A model generated the notes under the pieces. That model worked only from the letters and a program-made list of their open reading frames with translations. It ran no database searches and was not told the DNA's origin. Shown here one piece after another: positions 23,388 to 33,463 of a stretch of 64,000 nt of DNA. A program made the position numbers and the translations under genes. This DNA comes from Dactylonectria macrodidyma (Eukaryota > Ascomycota > Sordariomycetes > Hypocreales > Nectriaceae), in contig JAGMUV010000005.1 of the NCBI GenBank assembly GCA_020744425.1, positions 3,224,001 to 3,288,000 on the forward strand, written 5' to 3'. The stretch's first letter is position 1, and each line of letters begins with the position of its first letter.

Positions 23388-24543
23388 GCCACCCCCGTGG
23401 GATGAGTTATGACGATGGGGTGGCGATGGAGTCCCCAATGGGCAGTGGGAACGGCAAATGAAAGTGGCCGGGTTACGGGTGATCAAATGGCACGATGGCA
23501 ATTGTCACGGCAGCTTGGTAACAATGATGTACGGGGCTAGGGTTACGTCCGAAGCTGAGGAGCCCTGAACAAGTGCCCCTTGGTGGATAGATTGGAGCCA
23601 GTGTTGGTGTTGATCCTGGAGGAAGCTGGATATGTCGGCACAAAAGTATGGAGAATGTTGGAGCCGCAATGGGGACGGTTCGTAAAAGTGCGGAACCATT
23701 GCCACCCCAAACACCACATCGGGGTTTGGAGAAAGGATCCATATCAGATGATTCTGTAATGGTGAGTAAACTGGTGGTGGGATTGGGTCCTGATTCAGTG
23801 CAAGCCGTGGCATCCGTATGTCTTAGGGTCTTGAGATGAGTTGGGATGGCGGGTTCATCAGGGTGAGAATATACTGGCTCATGCCTTTAAGCAAAGATCA
23901 ATTTCATGTGCTGAAGGTAAGTTAGTAGTTTTCATGAGGCTCAACAACTACTCCGTATAAAAATATTGAGCTTCCAGAGGATTGACATGGATCCTGGCCT
24001 TCTCCAACTGGAGGCTCTGCAAAACCCAAGAAAGTCCTGTTGTGGAGAGGAGCTGATGTGACCCGTCAGTGGAGATGGGTTGACCGAATGAGCCGGAAAA
24101 CATTCCGCTCAGCGATCCACTCCTTGCCTCGGATAAAGGCAAAATGTGAGTATTTCTAGAGGCAAAGAACGGACCGATGGAGATGGCATCATAGCATCAT
24201 AGGTCATCTTATGAGGAGCTCGGCACTGAGGTTCGCCTCATCTAGTTTCCCCATGCCGATCCCCTCACGGCATTTCCCCACGGGAGACTCCAGGATGCTT
24301 TTTCCCCAAGGAAAGGCCGGGTCAAAATGAGGGGAAGCATAAATGACAAAAAGTATGAGGCATGGTTCATAAGAGAGGCTCATTATGATCCCCGGAGTAG
24401 TGCGTTGCTAGGCTCAAGATACCGGCTACAATGACGTCCGGCGTTATTTCCGACTGTGACAGCCTCGGGAGTCGGGACCCGCTCGAGTGGATGTCTCGGT
24501 AAACGTAAGGACGGAGCAATTCATTCCTGGAGTTACTCCATAC

Positions 24544-24568
24544 CTTCTTCTTCTTCTTCTTTTTTTTT
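24544..24568. repeat. CTT microsatellite running into a T run
   Basis: Five CTT triplets pass directly into a run of nine T. It is a simple repeat in intergenic DNA with no visible function. Confidence 0.7.
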
Positions 24569-24951
24569 GGACGAATGCCAATAAATGGAAAAGAGACTCA
24601 ACCCAACAACAGGGCGAGCATGGCTGTTGAGACCATTGTGATGGCGGTTGCGATCCGAGTCATCCGGAAGGACGGAGCCTGGTCCATGAATAACGGGGCA
24701 AATGCAAGCTGTGTGGGGATGGGATGTAGAACGATTGGTGATTCTTCCTGCCGTTGTCTGGTGTTGATATTTGTCCTAGATCCCAAGTCCACCGGCAAAG
24801 AATTTTCACGGCATAAATGCTACTCGGGAATATGTGATTAGAAAGAAACCACAGTAGAATTAGGGGCTGGACAGACGAGAAAAAATCTCCAAACTTGTAG
24901 ATGTTGCAAAATACAGTATCCTAGTACTTCACAGGAGTGTCAACTTGAAGC

Positions 24952-25003
24952 CTCACCGAGACGATTTTCACCGAGACGGCCTTCACCGAAGACGGCCCTC
25001 GGT
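24952..25003. repeat. Short tandem repeat with CACCGAGACG core
   Basis: Three near copies of TCACCGAGACGGCC follow at spacings of 17-18 bp, the third with one extra base. A CTCGGTG at the end could pair back with CACCGAG to make a hairpin. It lies in the long intergenic stretch with no ORF. Its meaning is unknown. Confidence 0.4.
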
Positions 25004-25338
25004 GTGCAGCCACGTCCTGTGAGCAATCCTAAGACGACATAATGTTAGTACAATAAAGTACGGAGTCTATTAAAGAGACCTACTTCTGATAAGGGAACAA
25101 CTAAATAAGAGTAGTAGATGAAGACAGCTCCCGAATTGGCTTAGTTGCGGACACGGAAGCTGTGGGTGCGTCACTTTGACCCTTCCGAAGTCGCGTGAGA
25201 CACGACAAGGGGCCGGGGTTTCTTGCTCCAACATGCTCAATTCTCGGCCATCATATGGTCCAAGACTCGCTCCAATTCCTCACCAAATAGTTAAACAATG
25301 TCCTCTCCTCTCTCGATATTGCCATCGTCATCATCATA

Positions 25339-26328
25339 ATGCCGTTGAACAGGTCCCCCGTGTTTCGCTGCTCCTGCAATTCCCTGACTGGGCTTCAGCG
25401 CAGAGCGGCATCGATAACGTCATCACATCTCGAGTCGCGACCCCTCCATAGCTCCTCTTCCTCACCCTCAACTTCATCCTCTTCCTTATACTCCTCCGTA
25501 TCGCCATCTTCACCACTACAATCAACGTCAACACCGTCCTACCATCCTCGTCGAAGCTATGCCACCGTGAATACAGGCCCCCGTGGAGGCAATCGAGCGC
25601 ACGACAAAGTGCCGGACTGGCCCAAGACGCCCAACCCGACGCCCTACGACATATTTTCCATGCAACGAGATGATCCGTACACTAAACACCGCTTCTTCCA
25701 CCTCGTCAAGCTCTACCACCCCGACAGGCACAGCCACGACTCGGCCGTCCAACACGTGCCGACCGCCACGAGACTCGAGCGCTATCGCCTCATCGTCGCC
25801 GCAAACGACCTCCTCAGCGACCCTTCCAAGCGCAGCCTCTATGATACCCAGGGCGTCGGATGGACCGGCAGCCGCTCACCGACCCTCAATGAGAGCGTCC
25901 GCCACGCCGACAAGTCGTGGCGCCACCAGCCCGGAAACGCCGCGAGGAACGCGACCTGGGAGGACTGGGAGCGCTGGTACGACGCCCGCGATGGCAGAAC
26001 CGCTGACTCCATGTACATGTCCAACGGCGTCTTCGCGACCCTCGTCGTCATGCTCTGCATGATTGGCGCCTTTGCCCAGATGACCCGCGCCGAGCAATCC
26101 GGTGCCGACTACATCGAGATGAGGAACCAGTCCAACCTCGCCATCGGCCGCCAGATGGCCCGGTCGACGTATGTGGCTTCGGGGCGGACCAAGGACGAAC
26201 GAGTCGACAGCTTTTTGAGAGATCGAGAGAATCTTTCCTACGAGTTTAGTCCATCAAAGTACGAAGCTCTACAACCCGAGTCAGAGCCTCGGGCTCGGGG
26301 GCAGCCTGGACACCCACCTGGGCCTTGA
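25339..26328 (+). CDS. J-domain (DnaJ-like) membrane protein, 329 residues
   Basis: A single-exon gene. The N-terminal 75 residues are rich in Ser, Arg and Pro and lack acidic residues until position 32; they could be a mitochondrial presequence. The J domain spans about residues 101-170: TPYDIFSMQRDDPYTKHRFFH begins it (split here as family consensus PYDIL-like), the essential HPD tripeptide is at 127-129, and DPSKRSLYDTQG closes it. One hydrophobic helix follows at about 229-248, then a polar C-terminal tail. There is no Gly/Phe or zinc-finger region, so it is a type III J-protein that would recruit an Hsp70 at a membrane, perhaps the mitochondrial inner membrane. The client is unknown. It converges on the SET gene, 186 bp between stops. 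Confidence 0.85.
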   Translation: MPLNRSPVFRCSCNSLTGLQRRAASITSSHLESRPLHSSSSSPSTSSSSLYSSVSPSSPLQSTSTPSYHPRRSYATVNTGPRGGNRAHDKVPDWPKTPNPTPYDIFSMQRDDPYTKHRFFHLVKLYHPDRHSHDSAVQHVPTATRLERYRLIVAANDLLSDPSKRSLYDTQGVGWTGSRSPTLNESVRHADKSWRHQPGNAARNATWEDWERWYDARDGRTADSMYMSNGVFATLVVMLCMIGAFAQMTRAEQSGADYIEMRNQSNLAIGRQMARSTYVASGRTKDERVDSFLRDRENLSYEFSPSKYEALQPESEPRARGQPGHPPGP

Positions 26329-26514
26329 ATTACAAATGTCAAAGAATAAGGCAAGAAATTCGTAACCTGTGATGGTGTTTGAAACTAGATATTATCTGTT
26401 CGATGCTTCATCAAATGAGAAGTAGGAGACATGGCGTATCTGAGAGCATGATCCAAGGAACTCAATTTTTCAACCAATGATTCGGTTCCCTCTGCTACAA
26501 GCAGGAGTGCCTTA

Positions 26515-27780
26515 CTAGCGAATCTTGTGATGCTTGATTCCGTTTTCCGTCACTCGCCCTCTCCATGTAAAATGCCCCTTGGGATCCTTTGCCAGCAGTC
26601 TCATCGACTTGACGTCCTCGCTCTCGCCCCTCTCGATGATGCCCGCCTCTACCGCCCGCTTAGCGTACTCCCTCGCCTCGGTTGCCTGGCCCAACAGATT
26701 GGCATTCATGGCTGCCAGAGTCAACGGCCCGGCAAGCTTAATGTCCAAACGCTCCTTCTCGTACATCTCCATCATCTCGCGGATGTCGCCCATGGTGATG
26801 TCCTTCTCCAGGTTCTCCATCATCGGCTCCAGTTCGTCGATGCGCCGCAGGCGTCCGTCGCTCTGATGCGCAAGAGCATCGCTAAGGCTGCACTGCGGAC
26901 ACTGGCAGTCGAAGCCCCAGGAGTTGTGAGCGCGGCGCTTGCGTCGGTCCCGGAGCATGAACGGGTTGAGATACGTCACGGTGAGCTCCTCGCCGGGCTC
27001 GATTCTCCGGGCCGCCCGGGTGCGGTGAACAAAGTCCTCGTCGATGTAGTAGGCTAGGTTGGGCCGGCAATCGTGGTTGACGCGCGAGATCTCTGGATAG
27101 CTGCCGTAGTGATAGCTGTCCGCCTCGCCGAGGGCGACCTGGTAGCCGTTGGTCATGAAGATGTCGTTGATGCGGTGACCGCCCATGTGAGCCATCTGGG
27201 AGAGAAACAGCTTCGCCGTCTTTTCGGGAAGGAGAGAAAGTCCTTTCTCGAGGAGGGCATTCTGCTCTCGCGAGGTTGCGTGGTCCTCCAAGAATCGCCT
27301 GTGAGCCAGGAACGCGGGAGGCCTGGGCATGATGACGTCTCCTCTATTAATTACGCCATCTGCCATCACGCCTAATCCTTTCCCGGGCACCTTGTCGATG
27401 TGATAATTGGTTGGGGTGTCGATGCCTTCGGGCTGTGGTCGCAGCTTCTTCAGAGCTGGTAAAAGGATCTCCGGTGTAATGGCCACGATTCCTCGACCGC
27501 TGTAGAACCCCAGGTTCGAGTATAGGCAGAAGCCCTCAAAACAACCGTGAGGGCCTCTCCACTCCGTGTCGACGTATGATGCCCTCTCCGTCTCATTTTG
27601 TCGCAGTGTTCGCGTTGTGGTATCCAATTCTACCTCACAGTACCGTTTCTCCAGCAGCGGTGTCACCGGGTTCCAAGCGCAAAAGCCTTCGTTCTTCCAT
27701 TCTGTGAGTCCCCAAGCTAGCTGACACGCCAGCACTGATAGGACAAGGCAACGCCGTAAAGATAGTGTTGATCGCTTCAT
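26515..27780 (-). CDS. SET-domain protein with N-terminal signal peptide, 421 residues
   Basis: A single-exon gene. Residues 1-24 form a classic signal peptide (two basic patches, then LVLSVLACQLAWG). Residues 28-115 contain several cysteines and an NET glycosylation sequon, as expected of a lumenal or secreted protein. The SET domain follows: GKGLGVMADGVINRGDVI near 133-150, then RVNHDCRPNLAYY at 233-245 (the AdoMet-binding NHxCxPN), and GEELTVTYLNPF at 263-274. A cysteine-rich post-SET region, DCQCPQC, lies at 291-297. The catalytic elements look complete, so protein-lysine methylation is plausible. The target and compartment are unknown: SET enzymes normally act in the nucleus or cytosol, and a signal peptide is odd. 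An alternative is that the N-terminus is a mispredicted extension, but no better downstream start is evident. Confidence 0.85.
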   Translation of the reverse strand: MKRSTLSLRRCLVLSVLACQLAWGLTEWKNEGFCAWNPVTPLLEKRYCEVELDTTTRTLRQNETERASYVDTEWRGPHGCFEGFCLYSNLGFYSGRGIVAITPEILLPALKKLRPQPEGIDTPTNYHIDKVPGKGLGVMADGVINRGDVIMPRPPAFLAHRRFLEDHATSREQNALLEKGLSLLPEKTAKLFLSQMAHMGGHRINDIFMTNGYQVALGEADSYHYGSYPEISRVNHDCRPNLAYYIDEDFVHRTRAARRIEPGEELTVTYLNPFMLRDRRKRRAHNSWGFDCQCPQCSLSDALAHQSDGRLRRIDELEPMMENLEKDITMGDIREMMEMYEKERLDIKLAGPLTLAAMNANLLGQATEAREYAKRAVEAGIIERGESEDVKSMRLLAKDPKGHFTWRGRVTENGIKHHKIR

Positions 27781-28113
27781 CTTATGGTCTCAATGATAGA
27801 GATACGTCTTGAGGGCTGTTAAAAGGGCTGCTTAGCTTGCCAGTACGCTTCGGAAGGTCGCGAGCCTGGGCGACCAGCAGATGCTTTATAGTTTATCACC
27901 GGGATATAGTTTCGTTGCAAGGTTGTCAAAGCGCGTCATTGAAGATTCGTGTCATGAAGTATAATGCTGTTGTTGATGCAGGCTCGAATTTTGACACCTA
28001 GCCAAACGCAAAAGAAGTTGACATTGCCAATCGCTTCCCTTCTCCATCCATCATCATCTGAAGTATATCAACAAGAAGATGCTTTAAAGCTTGTTTGAGG
28101 CTAGGCGATCATA

Positions 28114-28956
28114 CAGTGGGTGTGCAAAAGTTCCGACAATGGAAAAAGTGGGTCTGGAGAGAGAATTTTATTACTACATCTTATAATAAATAGAAAAATA
28201 TATTTAACTTATATAAAAAATACTTTTTAAATATATTTAACTAAAATAATAGCATATTTATTTAAACTTACTTTTATTAATATTTATATCTATTATTTAT
28301 ATTTATAAATTTTATTTTAATAAAGGTCTTTTTTTATTTTAATTTTCAAAATCTCTATTATTTTAAGAATTTATAAATAAGTTTATTTAATATTAAATAT
28401 TAAAATTTACTTTTTATATTAGTATTATATAATATATAATTATAATTTTATTTTATAAAAATGTTTTAAAGTTATTTATATTATTTAAATAATATTTAAA
28501 ATAATAAATATATTTAAAAATTATTAAAATTTCTTAGTAAAACTAAATTTTTTATAAAAATACTATTATTTTAAAAGGCTTTATATAAATCTATAAAATT
28601 TTATTATATTTAGAAAAAATACTCTTTATTGACAAAATGAAATTTATTTTTAAAATTAATAATTTAAAAAATTATTTATTTATTAATATCTAATTATAGA
28701 GGTTAGAAGTTAAGAAACTTTTAGTACTTCTTTATTTAAGTCTACTTATTTTAGAAATTGAAAAATAAATAAGTAGTAAATAAAAAAGATATTTAAAAAT
28801 CTTTTAATTATATAATAGTATTAAAATATCTAAAACTATTTAAAAAAGTATTTTATTTTATATATTTATTACTTTTTTCTTACTTTTTAATTATCGTACT
28901 AAAATAATCGCTGCAGATCCACTTTTTACAGTTGTCGGAACTTTTGCACACAACTG
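28114..28956. mobile_element. Dead Tc1/mariner-like element with TIRs and A+T-only interior
   Basis: The two ends are inverted copies of each other over about 43 bp: CAGTGGGTGTGCAAAAG... on the left and CAGTTGTGTGCAAAAG... inward from the right. They share TGTGCAAAAGTTCCGACAA and then AAAAAGTGG-TCTG. A TA dinucleotide flanks each end (28112-28113 and 28957-28958), the target duplication of the Tc1/mariner/pogo superfamily, whose elements often start CAGT. The ~750-bp interior is almost entirely A and T and has no usable ORF, in sharp contrast to the neighbouring DNA. This is what repeat-induced point mutation leaves behind. At 843 bp it is shorter than an autonomous Fot1-type element (about 1.9 kb), so it was non-autonomous or internally deleted. 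Confidence 0.8.
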
Positions 28957-29048
28957 TACACCCCCCCATGTTTCATCTGGCTCTGGCCCCTGTTTCATGG
29001 GTTACGCCAAGTACCCCGACATTCACCTCGCCACCGGGGAATTTGTGA

Positions 29049-29939
29049 TCATCCAAATTCCCGCACTGGTACCTCAGGTATAATTTGGCAGTTGGGAATA
29101 TTCCTGGAACTGCCGGATGGCACGGTGTTGAAGGTTGTACTAGAACTGTGAGGATACTGTCTGTTGGTATTGGAGGCAACGCTTCGAGGTTCTGAAACAT
29201 AGTCTTGGCGCCCAGGCGCTAAACCAGGTCCAAATCCAAAGTCTTGAAACAGCGGGCTTGCTCGACTACTGTCATGATACGTCGAGCCCGTCCGCGACCC
29301 TGATATCATAGGCGAGATGTCCAATTGGTTAGGGGTCCCAACTGACTCTGAACCATGCAACTGAGCAACAGGCCGTCCTCTTCCTCCAATATAGCACAAC
29401 TGCGCCCGCCGATGCGCCCGAGTATAGCTCATAACCTTTGCTACAGCAGGCTTTGGCGTCGGGCTTCGAACTCCTTGCGAAGAAGACTCTCTCGGATCCC
29501 AAAAATTTTGGTCCGCGATCCATGACTGCGACTCAGGACGGTCTGTTAAAGAAACGAGCTCAGGTAGCGCTCTTCCCTCTTCTGGGTGAACTGGCCGCGT
29601 AAGAAGGCCTATTGGACTACTCATTGTCCACCTTTGCTTTCGACGTTCAACGCATATCCAAGCAACGAACACCACGATCGCGACGGTTAGGATCACCCCC
29701 ACAACAACGGCGGCGACGGTACCGTCGGGGAGATTACGTGTCGTGGGAGCCGATAGAGGAATCACAATTGTGTCGTTACTCTTCGGGGCGGAGCTGTCGT
29801 TGCTTGCGAGTGATGTATGTGGCATTCGTGTCGGTATCGGTGCCGAAGTAAATATTCGGGTTGGAGCCTGTGTTGGTACCGAGGGAAGCGACGAGGACGA
29901 AGCTAGCAGCTCCGTTAAACATTCCGAAAACCAATCCAT
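29049..29939 (-). CDS. Single-pass membrane protein with Ser/Pro-rich ectodomain, 296 residues
   Basis: A single-exon gene. Residues 1-70 are rich in Ser, Thr and Pro; one strong transmembrane helix follows at about 75-97, then a basic stop-transfer sequence (ERRKQRW) and a long polar, disordered tail. This layout resembles fungal Mid2/Wsc-like surface sensors and many uncharacterised Pezizomycotina proteins, but there is no WSC or other named domain and no clear signal peptide. A first exon could be missing, although a TATA-like box lies about 50 bp upstream and an in-frame stop lies nearby, which supports the start. The function is unknown. The gene begins just right of the dead transposon. 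Confidence 0.6.
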   Translation of the reverse strand: MDWFSECLTELLASSSSLPSVPTQAPTRIFTSAPIPTRMPHTSLASNDSSAPKSNDTIVIPLSAPTTRNLPDGTVAAVVVGVILTVAIVVFVAWICVERRKQRWTMSSPIGLLTRPVHPEEGRALPELVSLTDRPESQSWIADQNFWDPRESSSQGVRSPTPKPAVAKVMSYTRAHRRAQLCYIGGRGRPVAQLHGSESVGTPNQLDISPMISGSRTGSTYHDSSRASPLFQDFGFGPGLAPGRQDYVSEPRSVASNTNRQYPHSSSTTFNTVPSGSSRNIPNCQIIPEVPVREFG

Positions 29940-29985
29940 AATTACACCGAGATGTGGAGGGTAGTTTCAGAAGTGATATCTGTTC

Positions 29986-29993
29986 CTTATATA
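29986..29993 (-). promoter_or_regulatory. TATA-like box
   Basis: TATATAAG on the minus strand lies 47-54 nt before the start codon of the single-pass membrane protein gene. The spacing suits a TATA box with a very short leader. It is a single motif and may be chance. Confidence 0.3.
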
Positions 29994-30226
29994 TTTGTCG
30001 TGCGTTTGTTTGTGCCCGAGAGTGACGCAAGCAGTCGCACCGACAGGGCGCTTGCATGAGCTCACAATGAAATGCTGAAGGGTCAGCCCGGAATCAATGA
30101 ATTCTTCACTTGCTAGGAGCCAATCCATGGTAGGCGACGATGGCGCGTGAGACAAACACACAGAGAGTGGTCTGGTGACATAGGAGGTCGTGCTATGATC
30201 AAGATACACATGTATGATCCCGAGAA

Positions 30227-32134
30227 TTAGCCCCCTCGGAGAAGGTCAACCTTTGCTCTCAGCACCTTCTCAGCCGTTGCGGGAACGATACCCTCGGTTG
30301 GACCGAGCCGCATCAGTTTGCCGACGAGGTACATCAGTTTGCCCTGGGGAAACTTAGTGTATTGGACGAACTCTTGTAGTACCTTGTCCTCATCGGCCAT
30401 AGCTTCGTCCGCAAGAAGCTCATACTCCTCCAGGGAGATCTCTGCGAACCAGAGATCATTCTTGTTGATAGCCTGAGTTACGCTCCCCTCAATTTCCTTG
30501 AAGTAAATTGCGAAGAGGAGCTCCTTGGCAACCTTTCCGGTGATTTGCTTTCGGATAAGATGATAGAGCAGTTGGGACAGGTCTGAGTCCGGGACTTGTT
30601 CGCAGTCTCCTTCTGGAGTGAATGAAAGATCCCTTGCCGCAAGTGGGCCAGCCTTGTAGGTGGTCAGTCGACCGAGCTCATGGATGATCCAGTTTCCAGC
30701 AATGGGAGCGTAGCTCTTGATGTGTGGCACATCTATCTCAGTTAAGTCGCAAGCAAGCTTCTCGTCAAGAGACTTCAGAACTTTGTAAAAGTATTGCACA
30801 CGTGCTCCGTTTTCGAGGTTGATCAGTGACAGCGCATCCTTGGGTGTGAGACCAAAATGAGAAATCAGCGTGTCGAGCTCCGAATCCGATGACACGGCAA
30901 GTGACTGGCGGAGGTGATTCACGAGATCGTCGCCAATAACAAGAGGGGCAATGTCTGGGTCGGGCATATAGCGATAGTCGACTTCTCCCTCCTTGCCTCG
31001 TAGCCGGCGTGTCTCTGTTGATCCTATGCTCCAGCCGCGAGTCTCGCTAGCAATGGTGCCTCCGGCTTCGAGTTCGCGAATTTGACGGTCTCGCTCTGAG
31101 ATGATAGCATCCTCAATCGACTTGATGGTGCTCAAGTTCTTTATCTCTGTCCTCGTGCCAAGGCTGGCGTCAGTCCCATCAGTTCTTCGAACGGACACGT
31201 TGACATCAGCTCGCAGACCTCCCGTTTCCATGCCAGAGACGCAGGCATCCACTGTGTTCAGCAAGGTCTGGATCTTGCGAACAAGAACAGCAGCAGTGCG
31301 TGGGTGATGCATTTCAGGCTTGGTGATGATTTCGATGAGCGGCACGCCGACTCGATTGAAATCTAGCCAGTGAACATTGTCCGACTGGGCAAGTGTCTTG
31401 GCGGTATCTTGTTCAAGCTGGACCTGCTGGATCCCCACGGTCACGCTCGCCCCGTCTTGGGGAGAGATGCCATCTCGTGCTAGGAGAGTAATGTGGCCAT
31501 TTTTGGCGAACGGCTCATAGTACTGAGTAATTTGATAGCCGGATGGCTGATCCCACCAGAAGTAATGCTTCCTATCAAAACGACTGACTTTCTGAACGTC
31601 ACAATTGAGCGCCAAAGCTGCGCGAAGAGCTGGAATAAGGGTCTCCTTCTGAAACAGGGGCTGGCTACCCGGCATAGCAACATCGAATAGCGCAACGTGG
31701 CTATTAGGCTCGTCATTGAATGATGTGATCGCTGGTGAGAATAGCTTGCGCGAAGTGTTCAATTGGGCGTGGATCTCGATACCCACCGTCAACTCCCAGC
31801 CATCGACAGTCTGCGAGTCTCCTTTTGGCTTCTTCTTTCCCTGTTTTTTCGTCTGTTTCGCCTCTTCTCGCAATTGCTTGCGTAGAGGTACCGGTTGTGC
31901 GGGTGGGGTGGGGGCAGACACCTCAGGAGCAGCGTGGAACGACCTGACTGGGTAGGTTCTCAAGGCAGCTGACAGAGCTGTGCTTGATTGCCTTAGGACC
32001 TGGTACGCACTGGCACAACCACGTCGCGATAACCTTCCACTGAGCAGGTATCCGCTGAGGGCAGAAGTTGGGATGCGCGCCATTGTGTGTCCGATGCGGG
32101 GCTGTAGACGAGATATCGAACGGCTGGAGGTCAA
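30227..32134 (-). CDS. PET112: Mitochondrial glutamyl-tRNA(Gln) amidotransferase subunit B
   Basis: A single-exon gene, 635 residues from the first ATG or 618 from the ATG at 32083, which I think equally likely. GatB binds misacylated Glu-tRNA(Gln) in mitochondria and, with GatA and a small subunit, converts it to Gln-tRNA(Gln). The hallmarks are clear: ELTVGIEIHAQLNTSRKLFS after a basic presequence and Lys-rich linker, then MPGSQPLFQKETLIPALRAA, then FDRKHYFWWDQPSGYQITQY, FNRVGVPLIEIITKPEMH and GGLRADVNVSVRR. The C-terminal YqeY-like tail domain is complete and ends near KVLRAKVDLL. The presequence (residues 1-70, Arg/Ser-rich) is consistent with import. No introns and no damage are seen. 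Confidence 0.96.
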   Translation of the reverse strand: MTSSRSISRLQPRIGHTMARIPTSALSGYLLSGRLSRRGCASAYQVLRQSSTALSAALRTYPVRSFHAAPEVSAPTPPAQPVPLRKQLREEAKQTKKQGKKKPKGDSQTVDGWELTVGIEIHAQLNTSRKLFSPAITSFNDEPNSHVALFDVAMPGSQPLFQKETLIPALRAALALNCDVQKVSRFDRKHYFWWDQPSGYQITQYYEPFAKNGHITLLARDGISPQDGASVTVGIQQVQLEQDTAKTLAQSDNVHWLDFNRVGVPLIEIITKPEMHHPRTAAVLVRKIQTLLNTVDACVSGMETGGLRADVNVSVRRTDGTDASLGTRTEIKNLSTIKSIEDAIISERDRQIRELEAGGTIASETRGWSIGSTETRRLRGKEGEVDYRYMPDPDIAPLVIGDDLVNHLRQSLAVSSDSELDTLISHFGLTPKDALSLINLENGARVQYFYKVLKSLDEKLACDLTEIDVPHIKSYAPIAGNWIIHELGRLTTYKAGPLAARDLSFTPEGDCEQVPDSDLSQLLYHLIRKQITGKVAKELLFAIYFKEIEGSVTQAINKNDLWFAEISLEEYELLADEAMADEDKVLQEFVQYTKFPQGKLMYLVGKLMRLGPTEGIVPATAEKVLRAKVDLLRGG

Positions 32135-33463
32135 GATGAGGGATAGAAGGGGCCAGTTGTTGCGGTATTAGCGATGCCGTTTCAAAGGAAGCCTTGAAAT
32201 CTTGGGGCCGAATATGGCATTCAGACGCGGAACCTGATTAAGGAATCTGCTCAGTGCGAGGCGCAACGGTTATGTGCTGGGTCTGTATCGGCTCTGAGAA
32301 GGTGGTGTGTCCTTCTGCAGCAAATGGCGATAACGGAGGTGGTGTTAATGCGGGTTGCCTCAGACATACTTTTCACAACGCTAAGCTGAAGAGGATTGAA
32401 ACATTTGAGTTGGATATGGCGCTGCCACGTCCAGGTTTGGTGCTGGTCCTCGGAGCGGCGATGTTCCCCAAGGCTTAGATGAAGCTCAAGATTTTGTTGT
32501 AAAATGTGTAAGTTCAAGAGCTTTTGGTGGAGCTGCCTCAGTCACTCGACGGGACTATCCGGGCCGCTAGAAAACCCGAGGGTTGGACTCTCCCCGCCGT
32601 CATGCGGAGTGGATTGCCTCAACCATGATTTTGTACAGTGCCAGGCGCTTGTTACCAGCACGGTAAATTTAGCTCAATCCAACCAGTGTGGACCCATGTT
32701 GATAGTGGGAAACTAGTGCTCTGAGCTCGTGATGAGTGTCGAGACCAGGGAGTCAGATTGACAGTGCGAAGACTACAGGGCGCTATACGTTTTCAACCAT
32801 CAACCACACCACCATCACGAGTGCCGATAATCCCCATTCGCCCGCCCTTCCCTCACCCTCGCTAGCCCATGATGCGAGCCGGAGCAGGCGGCCAATCCTT
32901 GGCGCCTGCAAGAGGCGCCTCTTGAGCTCTCCGCAGGGGGCTGACACATGCAGAAGCGTGTCATCCGGATGATGAGTCTACCATGTCATGCTTCAACGAG
33001 GCTCTAGCCTCCGTCCTCCAGCTTCCCTTTCCCATGCCTCTTCTTTCGCCGTGACTACACGCCGCAACGATATCAGTTTTCTCGGAGTGCCTTGTTTCGT
33101 CTTTCCGGTACTCGTTTGAGCCCTGCTGTTTATCAAGCTTCACTTCTCCAGCGACAGCCGATGCGGTTATCATCCGATCAATAACTCGGCTCCCATTCCC
33201 AGCCCTCCTATTTGCTATCCCATCAGTCACTTATACCATCCCTACGATACCCAGCAACAGTGTACCATACAATCTTATCGATGTGAATCGCCACTCAGCT
33301 TCTAGAATACCAAATTTGGTCACCAACAATATCTTCTTGGCCTCTTGTCCTTATCTACACGAGTTAAACGTTCCATCCAAGCTCGCATTTCTGCAAGGTT
33401 CCACATCACCTACATATTTGTCTCTGAGCAGTACCGCCAAGTAGTGACTGCAGCACCAGAAAA
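32135..33463. other. Divergent intergenic region, GatB and DUF6594 genes
   Basis: About 1.3 kb hold two promoters. The right half is C-rich, with pyrimidine stretches typical of a leader before the DUF6594 start. Short ORFs overlap on both strands and none carries a motif I recognise. Confidence 0.4.

Larger units (their letters stand above)
23234..25338. other. Long intergenic region, 2.1 kb
   Basis: Two divergent genes flank this stretch. The left ~300 bp are the transporter promoter, and a CT-rich leader precedes the J-protein start. In between I see only overlapping short ORFs, a CTT run and a short tandem repeat (both listed). No gene can be supported. Confidence 0.45.

Noticed and set aside
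29940..30209. Upstream exon for the single-pass membrane protein
   Set aside because: The upstream frames have stops and no signal-peptide-like sequence with a usable donor was found; a TATA-like box supports the start as given.
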